64,000 nucleotides of DNA. Origin: Rosa chinensis. Its lineage: Eukaryota > Streptophyta > Magnoliopsida > Rosales > Rosaceae. This document shows, one piece after another, positions 12,112 through 24,830 of this stretch. The stretch spans positions 13,124,400 to 13,188,399 of the forward strand of contig NC_037093.1 of the NCBI RefSeq assembly GCF_002994745.2, read 5' to 3'. Position 1 is the stretch's first letter. The number at the start of each line of letters is the position of its first letter. A program made the position numbers and the translations under genes. Below the pieces are notes generated by a model. It had not been told where the DNA came from, did not search any database, and saw only the letters and a program-made list of their open reading frames with translations.

Positions 12112-12301
12112 CCCCTAGGGGTCGTCAAAAGTAGCCGGTACATAGAATGCACTACCAAGTACACCCCTAAATAGAGTACACTACCTAGCACACTTGTAGC
12201 ACACTCACTTTTTTAGGATTACACTCAAAACAAAGAAGACAATAGCCCCAAAGAGAAGTAAATAGACAACAGGAATACTATTTTCTTTGGAATCTCTTCA
12301 T

Positions 12302-12535
12302 TGTTTTAGGAAAATTAAATTGGGAGATAATTAAGTCGTGCTTTCATTGATAATATGGGCCTCTTTATATAAAGGATTACAAGTATAGAGACAGAGTTGT
12401 ACATCGAAACATAATCGTACATTGATTGGATATCTACTAGGATTCACCAAGAATATCTCTAATATAAACCTTATTACAACTAGAGCAGGTAACCTAGAGT
12501 TTGAGCCAAACACATATTCTAGATTTACTTGAACA
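12302..12535 (-). repeat. 3' LTR of copia copy 1
   Basis: 234 bp, TGTTCAAG...CTAAAACA in element orientation, with a TATATAAAG-type promoter box near 12366-12374. The plus strand reads TGTTTTAGG...CTTGAACA. Confidence 0.88.
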
Positions 12536-12559
12536 CTCCCCCTTGTGTCGCCCAAACGT

Positions 12560-14210
12560 GGTGCTCCTCTCGTTGCCTTGTCAAAAACCTTGCCGAGTAA
12601 CAAAAACCCAGTGGGACAAAAATAACCTCGGTCGAAGGACAAAAATAACACAACACACCCTTCACGTTTCGAGACCATACATGTAGACATCTCCCCCTGA
12701 TGTTTGCATCTCCCCTGATGACTACGGTCATGGGAGTTCGGATAACTTCCCAAAACGATGCTACCAACATGTTTCTCAACAGTAGAATTTAGGCAATGAC
12801 TTAGCGAGCAAGTCTGCCATACTGTCCTCAGATCAAACCTAGTTCACTTTGATCTTAAGGAGAGTCTGTTCTTGTTAATTATGCGCTTGGTGTTGTCGCT
12901 TTTAATGTAGTCTTGCTTCATTTGTTCAAAACAAGCAGCATTATCCTAAATGCTCATAGGCTCATCTGTGGTAGACTTCAAACCACAATTGTTCGAACAT
13001 GTATAATTATGGATCCAATCTATATACATTCAGGAACTACTTCGTGAAGAGAAATAATCTCTGCATGGTTCAAAGATATAACGACTAGGGTCTGTTCTGT
13101 AGACCTCCAAGATATCACGATCTTATCCATGGTGAACACATATCTAGTTTGGGAATGACCTATGTGTGGGTTAGAGAAGTACCCAACATCAGCAAAATCT
13201 TCCAAAACACCAATGTTATTTGGGATAGGGATAAAGAATGTAGGCCAGTGTTGGCGGTGTTCTTGGTGTGTGATGGGTCTAAATCCATCATCTCTCTGTA
13301 TGGATAGAATAAGCTCATATCAATCGTACATATCAAGTATCGAAAGATATCTTTTACACCAATCCAATAGCGTCGCATTGGCACCTAGCTAACAAGTTCA
13401 CTGCAAATGAGATGTTTGGTCTTCTGCATTGAGCTAAGTACAATAATGCACCTATTGTACTTAAGTAGGGCACTTTTACCTCTAGCACGTTTTCGTCATC
13501 ATCTTTTGGATGAAGATGATCATTTTCAAGATCAAGACTACGAACGATCATAGGGGTGCTTGAAGGCTTGACCTTGTCAAAATGCCTAAGCATCTATCAA
13601 CACGATGCTCAAGTTCCAAACCGAGACATAATCGTGTTCTCCTAAGATCCTTAATCTCAAACTCTGATTTCAAGTGTTCAGCAGTTTCCCTTAACTCTTT
13701 AAGGGCTTCCAATAAAGATCATGTCCAACATGAACCGCGATGGAATTTGAAACTTGTCTTAGAGATGCGAGGGCATTGATATATTCCTTCCCAACCAAGT
13801 CGTTACTTTAGTGAGCATTACAACCTCATTGCAAATGCACTCCATGGTCTAAAGCCACTTGACTTGGGTGAATGAAGTTCACCATGTACCTTTATATATA
13901 TTATGTATCTAGATCCCTATAGAGATACATAGTGACCACATTTGTAAGCTGCATGTTCAGTTATTCGGAAACTACCAAACTGCTAGGGTAGTGGAGTGCA
14001 ATGACGTCCATTACTAGAGAATATGTCTCATCGTAGTTAATTCCAAGAAGTTTTATGAGAAGTCTTGCCCCATAAGGCGAGATTACCATTTTTTTTTCTC
14101 ATCACGCTTTCAAACGAAGACCCATTAGTCAATAGGTTTTATGTTAGGAGGTGTCACTGGCTTGAAAATCTTCCTCTAAATTAGAGAATCCAACTTAACC
14201 TGGATCACAT
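12560..14210 (-). pseudogene. Copia copy 1 reverse transcriptase/RNase H remnant
   Basis: Minus-strand fragments show RT C-terminal motifs (VPYLSTIGALLYLAQCRRPNISFAVNLLA with Asp replaced by Asn, at 13360-13490), the KVKPSSTPMIV segment, and an RNase H end. The reading frame contains in-frame stops at 14125-14127 and 13961-13963, and the catalytic YVDD region near 13721-13731 is disrupted. These lesions are shared with the two sister copies. Confidence 0.8.
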
Positions 14211-14382
14211 TTTTCCATTTAGGCCAAATTTCTCTACGTTGGCATTCATTCATCAACAGAGCGTGGCTTGATATCATTGGACTCAACAAACTCATGCGCA
14301 ATGAAATGTGTGAATACATCATCAATCATGATGGGGTTTCTATCCTACATCTCATGTACACTAGTGTAATTTTCAAAAAACT

Positions 14383-16480
14383 CTATATTCTCAATAATAG
14401 GTTCTGACGTTGAGGCAGCCCCCAACGATGACCATAATCCAAAAGATTTTCATGAGACAGATTTTGAGTATAAATGATCAAAGGATTGGGTTGTGTCAAA
14501 GTATCATTCGAAACCATGGGTCTCCCATGCATCCTAGCTGGGGCCATGGCCTGTAATGCCAGAGTGCCACTCTTTATGGCGTTAGCGTCATGCCTACCTT
14601 CGTGTAGGGTGGCGCTACGTCCTTTAATAGGGACGTCCATCCTTGCAAGCATGTTTATAGCAGATATGTGTGATCTTGTCACTTTAGCGGGGATCGAGAT
14701 GAGACATAGTGGGGACAGACCATGACAATTCCTATCATTCCCACTGAACATTCATGTTCTTAACTCCCCCTAACGACGAGAAGACTATCTCATCAAAGTG
14801 ACAATTTTAAAATCTAGCGGTAAGGAGATCGCCTAGCAAGGGCATTAAGTGGCAGACAATTGTTGGAGTCTTAAATCTAACTTAGTTACCCATTCATCAG
14901 TAAGGAACCATCATCGAGCGCTGTGGCAGCGCAATTGGCACATAAATGACACACTCAAATATGCATAATTACGAGATACTGGTACTCAATCACTAGCTGT
15001 AACGCATAGGTAGATTGAGTAGTGGTGGGTCGTAAATGAATTAGCATAGCTGCATACGATATTGCATCACCCCAAGTGGATATAAGGAGATTAGTGTGCA
15101 TTACCAATGTCACGGCTACCATTGTAGTCGTTTTCGCAAGACCATTTGGGTGTGTTTATGGGAATATGATGTCCAACATCAATTCCAATGCAATAACCAT
15201 TGAAAGTCTTCGATGTAAACTCTCTAGCATTGTTAAGTCCAATTGACTAAATAGGATGATCTGGGGAGTAAGCCCGTTGTCATATGATATGTGCTAGGAG
15301 TGTAGTATAAGCAGCATTTACAGTGGACAATGGCATACCACATGATCAGCATGTTTGCGTGTCAACCAACATCATGAAATATTTAAACGTCTGCAAGTTG
15401 GTTGAATCAGTCCATAGAATCCCCATGGATTCTATGTAAGAACAGTATGAGTATGTTCATATCCTTTGCATAGGACGGTCTCAGTCCTAATTTCCCTAAG
15501 GAATGAGCTTTATAAAATGAGCGAGAGGCCTTAGAAGCAATCAATGAGAATTTTGGTTAGGCTTGAGCGTCTAAAACGCTATTGGAAGCAAAGTTGGTGA
15601 TTAAAACATCACCTATGTGCTATCACCATGATGGACGCCATCCATGACGTCATGGATAGGGACTGTGTCAACCCCATGCTGGTGGTGGACGACGGTGACG
15701 CCATCGGAAGCAGCGGCGGTCACACTTAGTCCATGAATTAACTTTTGATTCATGCTTCATTTTGCTCGAAAGAATGGATGTCCGTGTGAAGTCTTTAGTA
15801 GACGGATCATCATGATTATGATGACCTATTCTGTAGTGACAAAGTCAATATGTGTCTAAATCTAAGAAATCTTCTCTTATAATTTTATTAGATTTAATAG
15901 CTCGAATAGTGACATAGAGTCCACTAGAGAAACACTTAAATTTCTCTAAGATGCGCATTTGTTCGTAATCATTAGAGGTATAGAAAGGAACTCATTTCCG
16001 TTCTCTACATGTGTTCCTGCATGGAATACCTTGGCTTGAATGGTTCAATAGGGTTTGATTCGCCCTAGGAGTGTAGAGAGTTTTTGTGATAATAATCAAG
16101 GTGCAATTTGGCAAATGGAATTTGGGCTATTCCATGTCCTTGCACTAATATTGATGGCCCAGCCATCGTAGTCACAAATTAATATGCTCAGAATCAAAAT
16201 AGAGTCATAATGAAAAGAACTCGAAATTTTTTTTATAACCCAAACAGGATTACATCATTGTCTCTTTAACTAGAGAGAATCTAATTAAATCTAACAAATG
16301 CAAAACAAAGGTAGTCGTTTGACTTCTTTTGGTAACTCCAAAATAAACATGACCAGGTGAGTAGAGAGATATCGGTGGAGCAAAGTTCGCTTATGTACCA
16401 CTTATTTCAAAACCTTCCTAGACATCATACTCATTTTGGATGAGCCTATGTGAAGAAAAACTAAACCAATGGCATTTACT
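14383..16480 (-). pseudogene. Copia copy 1 protease/integrase remnant
   Basis: This stretch aligns by eye, in inverse orientation, with the integrase region of the copy at 29300 (its 31900-33740). Only short frames survive, for example 14383-14751. It is broken by many stops and no catalytic triad could be traced in one frame. Confidence 0.65.
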
Positions 16481-16579
16481 ACAAAGTATATGGCAATTGC
16501 CTATTACATCTCTTGGAAAAATAAAGACTTAAACAAAATTAGTGATCTATTGATCCCAACTAGATTTGAAGTCTTCAAT

Positions 16580-17490
16580 CCTTCATTCTAGATCATCTTC
16601 TTGATCTTCTTGTTCCATATAGTGAGCTTCTCTTGCTTCACAATATGCTTTGTAGGCAGTGACAATTTATTCACGAGCTCTATAAATGTGTGCCCAATGA
16701 CCGGATACTCCACATCGGGAACATTCATCTCTGTGCTCAGACTCCATTGATTGAGGCGCTTTGAAAGTGTCATTTAGATGGCTCTTAGTGTTGGTGGGGC
16801 CACCAACATGGCTAGAGGAGTTTCCTCTCTCTCACTTTCCACGTTGACCTCTTCGGTTCCGTATCCGCCTATTTTGGCGGTTACCTTCCTCATTAGAGCA
16901 AGAATAAGTACCAAAACGTCCAGAATTGTCCCTAGATTTAGGATTTTTCTCTTTGCGCCCTCCCTTAGGGGCGCGAATGTAATTGGACTCCGGAATGTGC
17001 TCTGTTTCCACAGGTCTCGAATTATAGTTATTCACAAGAATGTTGTCATGCTTTTCAGCGACATTCATCGCTCCAATGAGCTCATGAAACCTTGTGATCC
17101 GTCCTGAAGTAACATCGATTCAATAGTTCTTAGCAACCATCAATGCAAAGACATGGAAGGTAGAGAGATTTCTCTCAATCAACATCGTATCTATGATATC
17201 TTTTCCACAGAATTCCATTAAGGATTTAATGTGAAGTGCTTCTGAGTTATAGTAAATAACTGACTTGAAATCATAGAAGCAGAGATTGTGTCATCTCACT
17301 TCTAAGTCAGGAAGCAGGGAGTCACGGACATTGTCAAAGCGTTCTTTGAGCAAGATCCGCAGCCTTCTGGGGTCTTCTTCATTCAGATACTCATACTGGA
17401 GCAAATCATCCATATGACGAGTCATTGGGATGATGGCTTTGCCTTATATGCCTCCAAAGCTGCTCTATTTGCTTCCAAAGCTTGAGGCTG
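16580..17490 (-). pseudogene. Copia copy 1 gag remnant
   Basis: The minus strand carries MNVAEKHDNILV, SNYIRAPKGGR and a CCHC zinc-knuckle region near 16680-16740 (CSRCG...GH...H type), as in the gag of the sister copies. The N-terminal gag portion (MSNLN... type) is replaced by unrelated sequence upstream of about 17490. Frameshifts and stops are present. Confidence 0.7.
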
Positions 17491-17871
17491 CTATATTCTC
17501 TTCTGTTGGTTTTTCTGCAGGAGGTTCAATCTCTGTGGCAGTCGGTTCAACAAATTCTAGACTGGTTTTTAGGGTTCTACTTTCGATTCCTGTATCCTAG
17601 GATTGAGACGCTGTTGCTGGCAAACTTTAGTAGCAATTGGAGGTCCGGAAGGTGGTGAACCAGTGGAGTATTTGTTGCGGGTGGTTTGGAGCTTTAGGTG
17701 GCCGGTTCGGTAGTTTTCCAGCCGGTTCTAGTTGTTCTACTGCAGGTTTTGAACTCCTTGTGTCGAGGGCTTCAAGGTGTGCGGCGAACCCCGCAAGGGT
17801 TTCAAGGTTTTGTATTCAGATTTAGGGTTTTGGCTATTATGTTTTTGGGTTAGGGCGTCGTGCTGATAACG

Positions 17872-18099
17872 TGTTTTAGGAAAACTGAATTGGGAGAGAA
17901 TTGAGTCGTGCTTTAATTGATAATAGGAACCTCTATAGGATTACAAGTATAGAGATAGAGTTGTACATGGAAACATAATCGTACATTGATTGGATATCTA
18001 CTAAAATTCTATGAGAATATCTCTAATATAAAATCTATTACAATTAGAGCAAGTAACCTAGAGTTTTAGTCAAATACATATTCTTGATTTACTTGAACA
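17872..18099 (-). repeat. 5' LTR of copia copy 1
   Basis: 228 bp with TG...CA ends, next to the primer-binding-type site at 17858-17871. Its sequence matches the 3' LTR with scattered substitutions and small gaps. Confidence 0.88.
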
Positions 18100-18129
18100 T
18101 TTATGACTTTTTTTAAAAAAAAAAATTAT

Positions 18130-18429
18130 AGTATAGTCATGACTTCATGAATTGCTTGCGCGCAGTGAACCATCCTTGAGGCTTCATGAAGTGCTTGCAG
18201 TGAACCATCTTTGCTAGTCTATCAGCAGTGAAATTTGCCCAGCAAGATGTGGTGAAAAGAAATCCAGCTAGCCACTTGATGTCTCATATAATTGTTTTTA
18301 AGCGCCCAAGAGGGGAAAATTAAAGAAGCCATTAATGCTATTAATGAGAACCGAATAGTCACATTCCCCTTGGATATCTTTGATTTCATTTTGTAAAGCT
18401 TTAACAAGACCTTCATGAAGTGTCAAACC
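18130..18429 (-). pseudogene. RNase H-like (RVT_3) frame, downstream half, split by a hAT
   Basis: The minus-strand frame LTLHEGLVKALQNEIKDI continues directly from the half at 20366-20590 if the hAT at 18430-20365 is ignored. The junction falls within AEGLTLHEGL, the AE.LAL..GL motif of plant RNase H-like domains found at LINE C-termini and in related host ORFs. It is interrupted further on. Confidence 0.65.
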
Positions 18430-18734
18430 CAAGGTTTTAAATATCGGTATTTTCATATCTATCGGTACTTTGAAAAAGGGAGATATCGGATACATACAGT
18501 GTACGAAAATATCGTTTTTGAAAAAAGTCAATTTATTAGAAATTTAGAACTACATATAAATACATATGAATGTAAACTTCATCTACATCCAAAAAGAGAC
18601 TCTAGGCGGTTGAAAAGCCGCTCCCTGGTCTACGAAAATGCAATAATCAGACCAAGACATATGACCCATATAGTGCGAATTGTAGTGATGAACATGATAG
18701 TTATAGATCTCTTTAGAGCTGCCGACTGTTTCCC

Positions 18735-19427
18735 CTATAAGGGGATAATAAGGATGAACCCAACTAGATGACTGATCATATACTTCTCCATATTGATTAT
18801 ATCCATAAGCATTATAACTAAATTGATTGTTGGCTCATGAGATTCATTTGAGATCCCACTGCGCTCTGTGCCTAAACTGATAGAGTCAAAACTTAAGGCA
18901 ATTGAAGAAACATCAGATGGGGTAATTTGATCATCAGTTGCACCTCTAGTCCTCCTCCCATATCGGGTCTTCTCTTGAGCACCATGACCAGTTGTTCTCA
19001 CTCCGTGGTCTTCATCTTGGGTGGCATGATCAAAATTACCTTCACAGGTAAATTGGAATCCTCCATCCACAGAAGATTGTCCATATTCATATCTTTCACC
19101 TCCACCACCTGTTCCGCTTCCACCCTCTCCACCAACATCAGAACTATCTGGAGTTGCTGTACCACCCCACGCATCATCACTATCTGAATTATCTTCTGGG
19201 TTTTTAACAACTTCTTCATGTAAGACTATCTCTACATTGATTCTAGCATTAGTTGCAGTTTCTACAACTTGTGGAAGAGGTCTTCCAGCTTCATCATCGA
19301 GGTGTGCAGGCATAATCCAATCATGAAGTGGATCAATACCATTATCAAGCAGCTCGCTTGCAACATAAAGAAGATCTATATAGTTGTTTTCATTGACCAC
19401 CAAATTATTATTCAAGTCTCCCACCAA
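18735..19427 (-). pseudogene. hAT transposase C-terminal remnant
   Basis: A 230-aa minus-strand frame. The N-terminal part (NYIDLLYVASELLDNGIDPL, then HDWI) resembles the segment following the dimerisation region in plant DUF659/hAT transposases, where a DPLDEW-like motif occurs. Next comes an acidic and Gly-rich tail (DNSDSDDAWGG, GGEGGSGTGGGG). The catalytic DDE region and BED finger are absent, so this is an internally deleted, non-autonomous element. The family assignment rests on weak motif memory plus the hAT termini; the termini are the stronger evidence. Confidence 0.55.
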
Positions 19428-19929
19428 TAATTTCTATGGGAAATTGGTAGGAAATTTCCTTCCCTGATCAATTTGGGGCCCTTTGTATAGTTTTATAAAC
19501 ATTGCACTTAATAAAATAAAATCAATAAAAAAGATGAATTACATTTAACTATTTAACCGTCTGTAGTTTGCTTCATATCATATATCACTTTCTATTTTTA
19601 ATTATGTTGATCCACTAAAACAAGAGACAACTTCCAAAAAAAATTTCAGGTTTAAGACACAGACTACACAATAGCTTCGTTATTCCTCACTTTTTCAAGA
19701 TGCATAGCCAAAATTTAATACTCCGTACTCTGCACTCTCTTCTCATCATGTCATCCATATATGGTTCCTTGACTTCCTTCTGCAATGTCATTTGTCCTCA
19801 TTTGAATAATTGAACCTTTATGGCTTTATCTTCTTTCTATTATTCAACTACAGAGTTACAAACTACATACAGAGTTACAGAAATAGTCACAGACTACACG
19901 GTACCAAATCTCTCCTCATACAGATTTGC

Positions 19930-20150
19930 ATTTAGACTTTTAGAGAATTACTTCTCACCCAAAATCACCTTGAGGGTATTTATCCAATTCTCCTCACCTA
20001 GATTCGCCTTGAGCGGATTTTTTTCCTCACCTAGATTCGCCTTAAGCGGATTTTCTACTCACCTAGATTCACCTTGAAGGGATTTCTCCTCACTCAAATT
20101 TGTCTTTAGGAAATCTCTCTTCACACAGATTTTCATTTAGAGAATTACTG
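19930..20150. repeat. Tandem repeat inside the hAT element
   Basis: About six diverged units of 30-35 bp with the core CTCACCTAGATTCGCCTTGAG followed by GGATTT. The two best units are about 19990-20055. Confidence 0.8.
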
Positions 20151-20365
20151 AGTTTTTTTTTTTTTACCTCAAATTTTACAGATATTTCTTCACTTTATCG
20201 GGATATATCGCAAATATATAATATATCAGGGATATTTGACGATGTCGGAGAAATTTCGCAGAAACGGTGACGGATAAGATATTTACCCCCCTAGATATAT
20301 CGGTCCGTCGAAAAAAGGAGATATCGGGGGATATATCGGAAATATCGCAGAGATTTAGAACCTTG

Positions 20366-20590
20366 GTCAAACCCTCAGCTAGGAGGATGTTTGTGATGCC
20401 AAGATTTCTAGAGCCTGCCAAGTGCCAACAAGGGACTTTCTTGGGCATATCTGGTAACAAAACAAGCAGCAATATTATTTGTATTGTTGATAATAGAGAG
20501 TTCAATATTAACTTCATGTGAATCAGGTGGATGCCATCAAATGTAACAAGCTCGATCTGGAGCCCTTCTTACTCGAGTATGATTTTCCTT
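20366..20590 (-). pseudogene. RNase H-like (RVT_3) frame, upstream half, split by a hAT
   Basis: On the minus strand it reads toward the hAT with CWHLAGSRNLGITNILLAEG before transposon sequence starts. Joined across the duplicated octamer it continues in the half at 18130-18429. Probably LINE-derived; the full upstream part was not found. Confidence 0.6.
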
Positions 20591-20988
20591 CTAAAAATTT
20601 GAACCACTAAACGTTATTATTGTCCGTAAAATTTGAATTCATAACTTCTACAAACATCAAATGAAATTGACAAATAATAAACATCAAAAGAAATTGACTA
20701 ATAATACACAAAAATTCTGTACGCTACCAAAGTAGCAAGTACAACAATCGCGTTGTCAACTTGGCAGCTTTCATTATATTGCATGTAAGAGAAAGATGTT
20801 GTGTGGGACCAAACCTAAGCATGTCATAAAAGAACTTTTGAATACTAGACAACCCCCTCCAATTCAAATTGCTGGACTCGGTTTTGGAGTACTAGTTGGT
20901 CTCAAAAGAAGAAGTTTTCTTCAGTCTGTTTTTATTTTGTTAGATTTCTGTGTGCAGCAATTTCATTGAACTTGTTATTCTCTCTGCA

Positions 20989-23900
20989 ATGGATCATGTA
21001 ATCAACTTCTTCTTAATCATCATCTTCTTTCCTTCCTTCTTTTGCTTTATGTATGACTTACTAATCCATCTCTGGTTTTCACTTGCAGAGACTCTTGCTC
21101 ATTGCAACTCTGTTTTCTTTGCTTTGTCTCCTTCACCTTTCTTCAGCCCGCAAGGTATCTCTCTCTGTAATCTTAAATTTTTCATCCAAAAGAATCAAAA
21201 CTGAAAACCCTTTCATTTTTTGCTCAAATTTCACACTTTTTCGTCAACTAAAACCCCAACACCAACCATCAATCATACTCTGTTTTCTCTACTTTTTCCA
21301 GGAGGGAGAGAAATGCATCAAGAACAGTGACTGCGACTCAGGATTGCACTGCGAGACTTGCGTTGCAAACAATAATTTTTTGCCGAAATGCACTAGAATA
21401 AAGCCCATAAGTCCAATTTCTCAAGTAATAGACTTGATTTTTAATTTTCAGTTTTGGTTTTGGCTCTTGCATGTCCTTTCAGTAATGGTGTGGCCACTTG
21501 AACAGGTGAAAACGCTGCCGTTTAACAGGTATTCCTGGTTAACAACCCACAATTCCTTTGCGAAACTCGGTGACAAGTCGGCGACGGGATCTGTGATTTT
21601 GGCTCCGACTAATCAGCAGGACTCCATCACCGATCAGCTTAATGTATGTGTCCTTCCTTATCTTCCTTAATTATCTTCAAATTATATATTTTTTCTTGTG
21701 TTTTTTCTCGGAAAGAACGAACATATATTATATATATGTTTTTTTTTTTTTTTTTTTTGTGATAGTGATATTCAACGAGATATTTAACAATAGCATACAA
21801 CCTTGTAATATAGTTGGAAAAAAACCATACCTTACCAGAAAACAACAAGGCATGAATGATTGAGGGAGATTAGATTGCGGGATGAAAATGATTTTTTGTT
21901 CTTTTTCAATAATATGTGGAAGTGGGAGAAAGCCGAGATTCACACGACAAACACATTGTTAACATTTCTTTTTTTCTGTTTTTTTTTTAAAGGATTGTTA
22001 ACATTTATAACATGTTTAAAAGAGTCTGGATTCAAGATTATATGGTTTTAGATTATCTCACTTATATCATAGGTTCAATATAAACCTCAAGTACTATGTT
22101 CTAAATCCGAAATGAATGGTGCTTGGACCATGATCACATTTAAAAATTACCAGTTTATTATTTGAACGTGGTGATTGTCCTCCTATAGTCTGATTCTGCT
22201 ATATATGTTTGCAGTTTTGTACATCAATAAATATCATGGTAGTTGAAATTGAAATTGATAGCTTAGCTTGGCAAAATTTGACGCGGTTTGAATTAAAAAT
22301 GGACGCTTCGGTAGCTGCGGTAGGATTCATCATGAAATAGTGGTCCGAGCTAGGTTTTATCTAGGTCCTAATTTAAGCATTGATGGGCATTTATCCATGT
22401 TGGAATATCCTACCTAAATTTTGTATTGGTCTTTCAATCTATGTGATACTCATGCACGGATATGTAAGAGATTTCCAGTAACTGCTGAATCCGGAGTCAT
22501 CTGCAAATATCACAATATTCATCTACATTTCGAAATCGTCCACGCGCGTGTAGGTCACTTAAACTACGTACCATAACTCTAGGAATTTAGGAACTTTGGA
22601 TTACATAACAACTTGACAATGAAGATGAAACAGTGATCAACTTCAAAAACACTTCTAAAGAAAGAAGCAAAAAAGTGTTGTACTTTATGAGTCTTCGCTT
22701 ACCAGCAAGAATATCATGTTACTTATGCTTGTACACCCGTAGAAGGATAGGCAAGTCTGAAGGGTTTTTTACCTGACTTTTATTTTAAGATCAAATTGTT
22801 ATGGATTACGTGTGTTTTGACTTCGATTTTTTTTCTCTTCCTCTTTTTCCTCTATTTTCTATTGAGCAAGAAGGGAACAAGCATATACTTATAATATATA
22901 AAATCTCTAAAGAACTCAGCTATATAATTATAATATTGATAATGATGATGATGATGATGATGATTGAAAAAAAAAAAAAAAAAAAAAGGGGGCTATATTA
23001 TGATATTGATGATGATGACTACTTGCAAAACGTACCTAGCATGCTTGCTTTATAATACAAGCAGACCATATGAATCAGTCTAACAATAAACATATGACCC
23101 ATGAGGGGAGTCAGATATATATTGACCATAAAAAAAACTAGGGAATCAGATAGATGATTCAATATTAATAATCATTTCTACGAATGGCAAAAATAAGTAT
23201 TTATTGCCATGATAGGATAAATAATTAGGCGAGTGCGAATATTCTGCATTGTTCTATGTACTATTCGTATTAGTTGATTTCTTGTTGCACTTCAAAATTA
23301 TGAGATATGTTTACGAAGTTGTATGATCATCTTGCAGAATGGTGTTAGAGGCTTAATGCTGGACATGTATGACTATTTAGGTGACATTTGGTTATGTCAC
23401 TCGTACGGTGGCAACTGCTACAACTACACAGCTTTTGTAAGTGTATATATGCAGAGTTGCGGACGAATGAAATTATTTTTAAGTTACTAGAATCCTAGTT
23501 AATTATTCACATCTTTGCTTATAGATATTTAAAAAGCTATTTTTTGAAGACGTACATAGTGATTTGGCACTCCACGTGCATTTCAGTACATTTGAACTGT
23601 TGAGTCGTTAAAAGTGAAGTAGAGTGTGAAAGTAGAGCGCCAAAATCACTCCATACTAATCTTTCATGATCTGATTTATGTATCAGCAACCTGCCATTAG
23701 AGAACTGAAAGAAATTACAGCATTTCTTGAAGCAAACCCGTCTGAGATTGTGACAATCATAATTGAAGACTACGTTACATCACCAAAGGGCTTGACCAAA
23801 GTGTTTGATGCTGCTGGCTTGAGAAAATTCTGGTTCCCAGTATCAAGAATGCCCAAAAAGGGTGGAGATTGGCCAACGGTTGCTGATATGATCCAGAAAA

Positions 23901-24830
23901 ATCAGCGTTTGCTAGTCTTCACTTCTAAGCAAAGAAAAGAGGCTGATGAAGGCATTGCCTACCAGTGGAGTTACATGGTGGAAAACCAATGTGAGTCCCA
24001 TTTTTTATTCTCTTCCAACTTCGTTACAATTGATTCTCTTTGTTTCTGTAAATTAATTTTGTGTTTTAATAAAATTAGAGACAATTCTGATGTATCTGAA
24101 ATATATAGATGGAAATGGTGGCATGAAAGCTGGATCATGTCCAAACCGTGCGGAATCATCAGCCATGAACACAACAACGAGATCATTAGTCCTAGTGAAC
24201 TATTTCCGAGATGTCCCAACCCTCCCTCAATCTTGCAAAGATAATTCAGATTCATTGCTTGACATGGTTAATACCTGTTACAATGTGGCTGCTAAAAGAT
24301 GGCCTAACTTCATTGCCGTTGATTTTTACAAGGTATGAATGATTTTTAAAAAAATCAATAAATCTAAGTACTAGAAAGCTAGTAGTTAACTTAGGTAGAT
24401 GCTCAGTTTATTCGAATATATATGTTTAATTCATTTTCCGTAATCAACCAATTCAGAGAAGTGATGGTGGCGGCGCTCCTAAAGCTGTAGATGTGGTAAA
24501 TGGTCATTTAGTTTGCGGGTGTCCAAGCATAGCCAACTGCAGGGTGAGTACTAAATATCCCCAACGTTATTTATCTCCTGTTGTTAGATCAGCAAGACCA
24601 ATCTGAACAGCAGTTTCAAATTACAATATTACCTATGTCTGCTTGTAAATTTGTAATGTATTCTCATGTTGACACAGGCGAATGTGAGCTATGGAACATG
24701 CCCGCCTGAGGCTGCTATAGTCCCGGAAAGTGCACCAGAAATTGGTGCTAGCAGCTTTGGTTATTCAAATAGAGGACCAGTGTTGTATGGGCCTGTTCTT
24801 GTGACCCTTACCTTCTTGTTGTCATTGTAG
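20989..24830 (+). CDS. GPI-anchored PI-PLC X domain-containing protein (At5g67130-like), nine exons
   Basis: Secreted or surface protein with the X-type phosphatidylinositol-phospholipase C fold. Exons: 20989-20997, 21089-21154, 21302-21424, 21506-21643, 23338-23436, 23687-23990, 24109-24332, 24457-24543, 24678-24830, all GT..AG and in phase, 400 aa. Exon 1 (only Met-Asp-His) is the least certain, since it rests on a GTAATC donor. A signal peptide ([20 protein letters not shown]) precedes a Cys-rich segment ([16 protein letters not shown]). The X domain has both expected histidines: His81 in TTHNSF and His133 in WLCHSYGG. It continues through [24 protein letters not shown] and DFYKRSDGGG. A hydrophobic C-terminal tail ([14 protein letters not shown]) with a small-residue stretch upstream fits GPI anchoring. 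The 1.7-kb intron 21644-23337 contains poly-T and (GAT)n tracts. A decayed paralogue lies at 55466-57170. The enzyme activity of this plant family is unproven. Confidence 0.9.
22938..22989 (+). repeat. (ATG)n/(A)n microsatellite in the PLC intron
   Basis: About eight ATG/TGA units followed by an uninterrupted A-run of about 20. It lies in the large fourth intron of the PI-PLC-X gene. Confidence 0.9.

Larger units (their letters stand above)
12302..18099 (-). mobile_element. Ty1/copia retrotransposon, copy 1, degenerate
   Basis: A full-length element, 5.8 kb, with LTRs at both ends. The minus-strand 5' LTR is 17872-18099 and the 3' LTR is 12302-12535. Flanks TTCAT (12297-12301) and TTTAT (18100-18104) look like a 5-bp target duplication with one mutation. 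A primer-binding-type ATCAGCACGA lies next to the 5' LTR, and a purine tract (AGGGGGAG on the minus strand) abuts the 3' LTR. Gag, integrase and reverse transcriptase are recognisable but broken. It is sister to the copies at 29300 and 38641. Confidence 0.88.
18430..20365 (-). mobile_element. hAT transposon relic with 8-bp TSD
   Basis: Ends CAAGGTTTTAAATATCGG and, inverted, CAAGGTTCTAAATCTCTGCG. The octamer GTCAAACC flanks both sides (18422-18429, 20366-20373). The 1.94-kb interior carries a transposase C-terminal relic on the minus strand (18735-19427) and a tandem repeat array (about 19930-20150). The inner subterminal sequence is rich in GATATATCGG-type words, as seen at both ends. It inserted into an RNase H-like frame and splits it. 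Confidence 0.85.

Noticed and set aside
20950..21204. 84-aa hydrophobic frame as the start of the PLC protein
   Set aside because: It reads through the first intron; the spliced model with the acceptor at 21088 gives the expected signal peptide in the correct frame.
23971..24255. Minus-strand frame opposite PLC exons
   Set aside because: A shadow of the coding exons on the plus strand.
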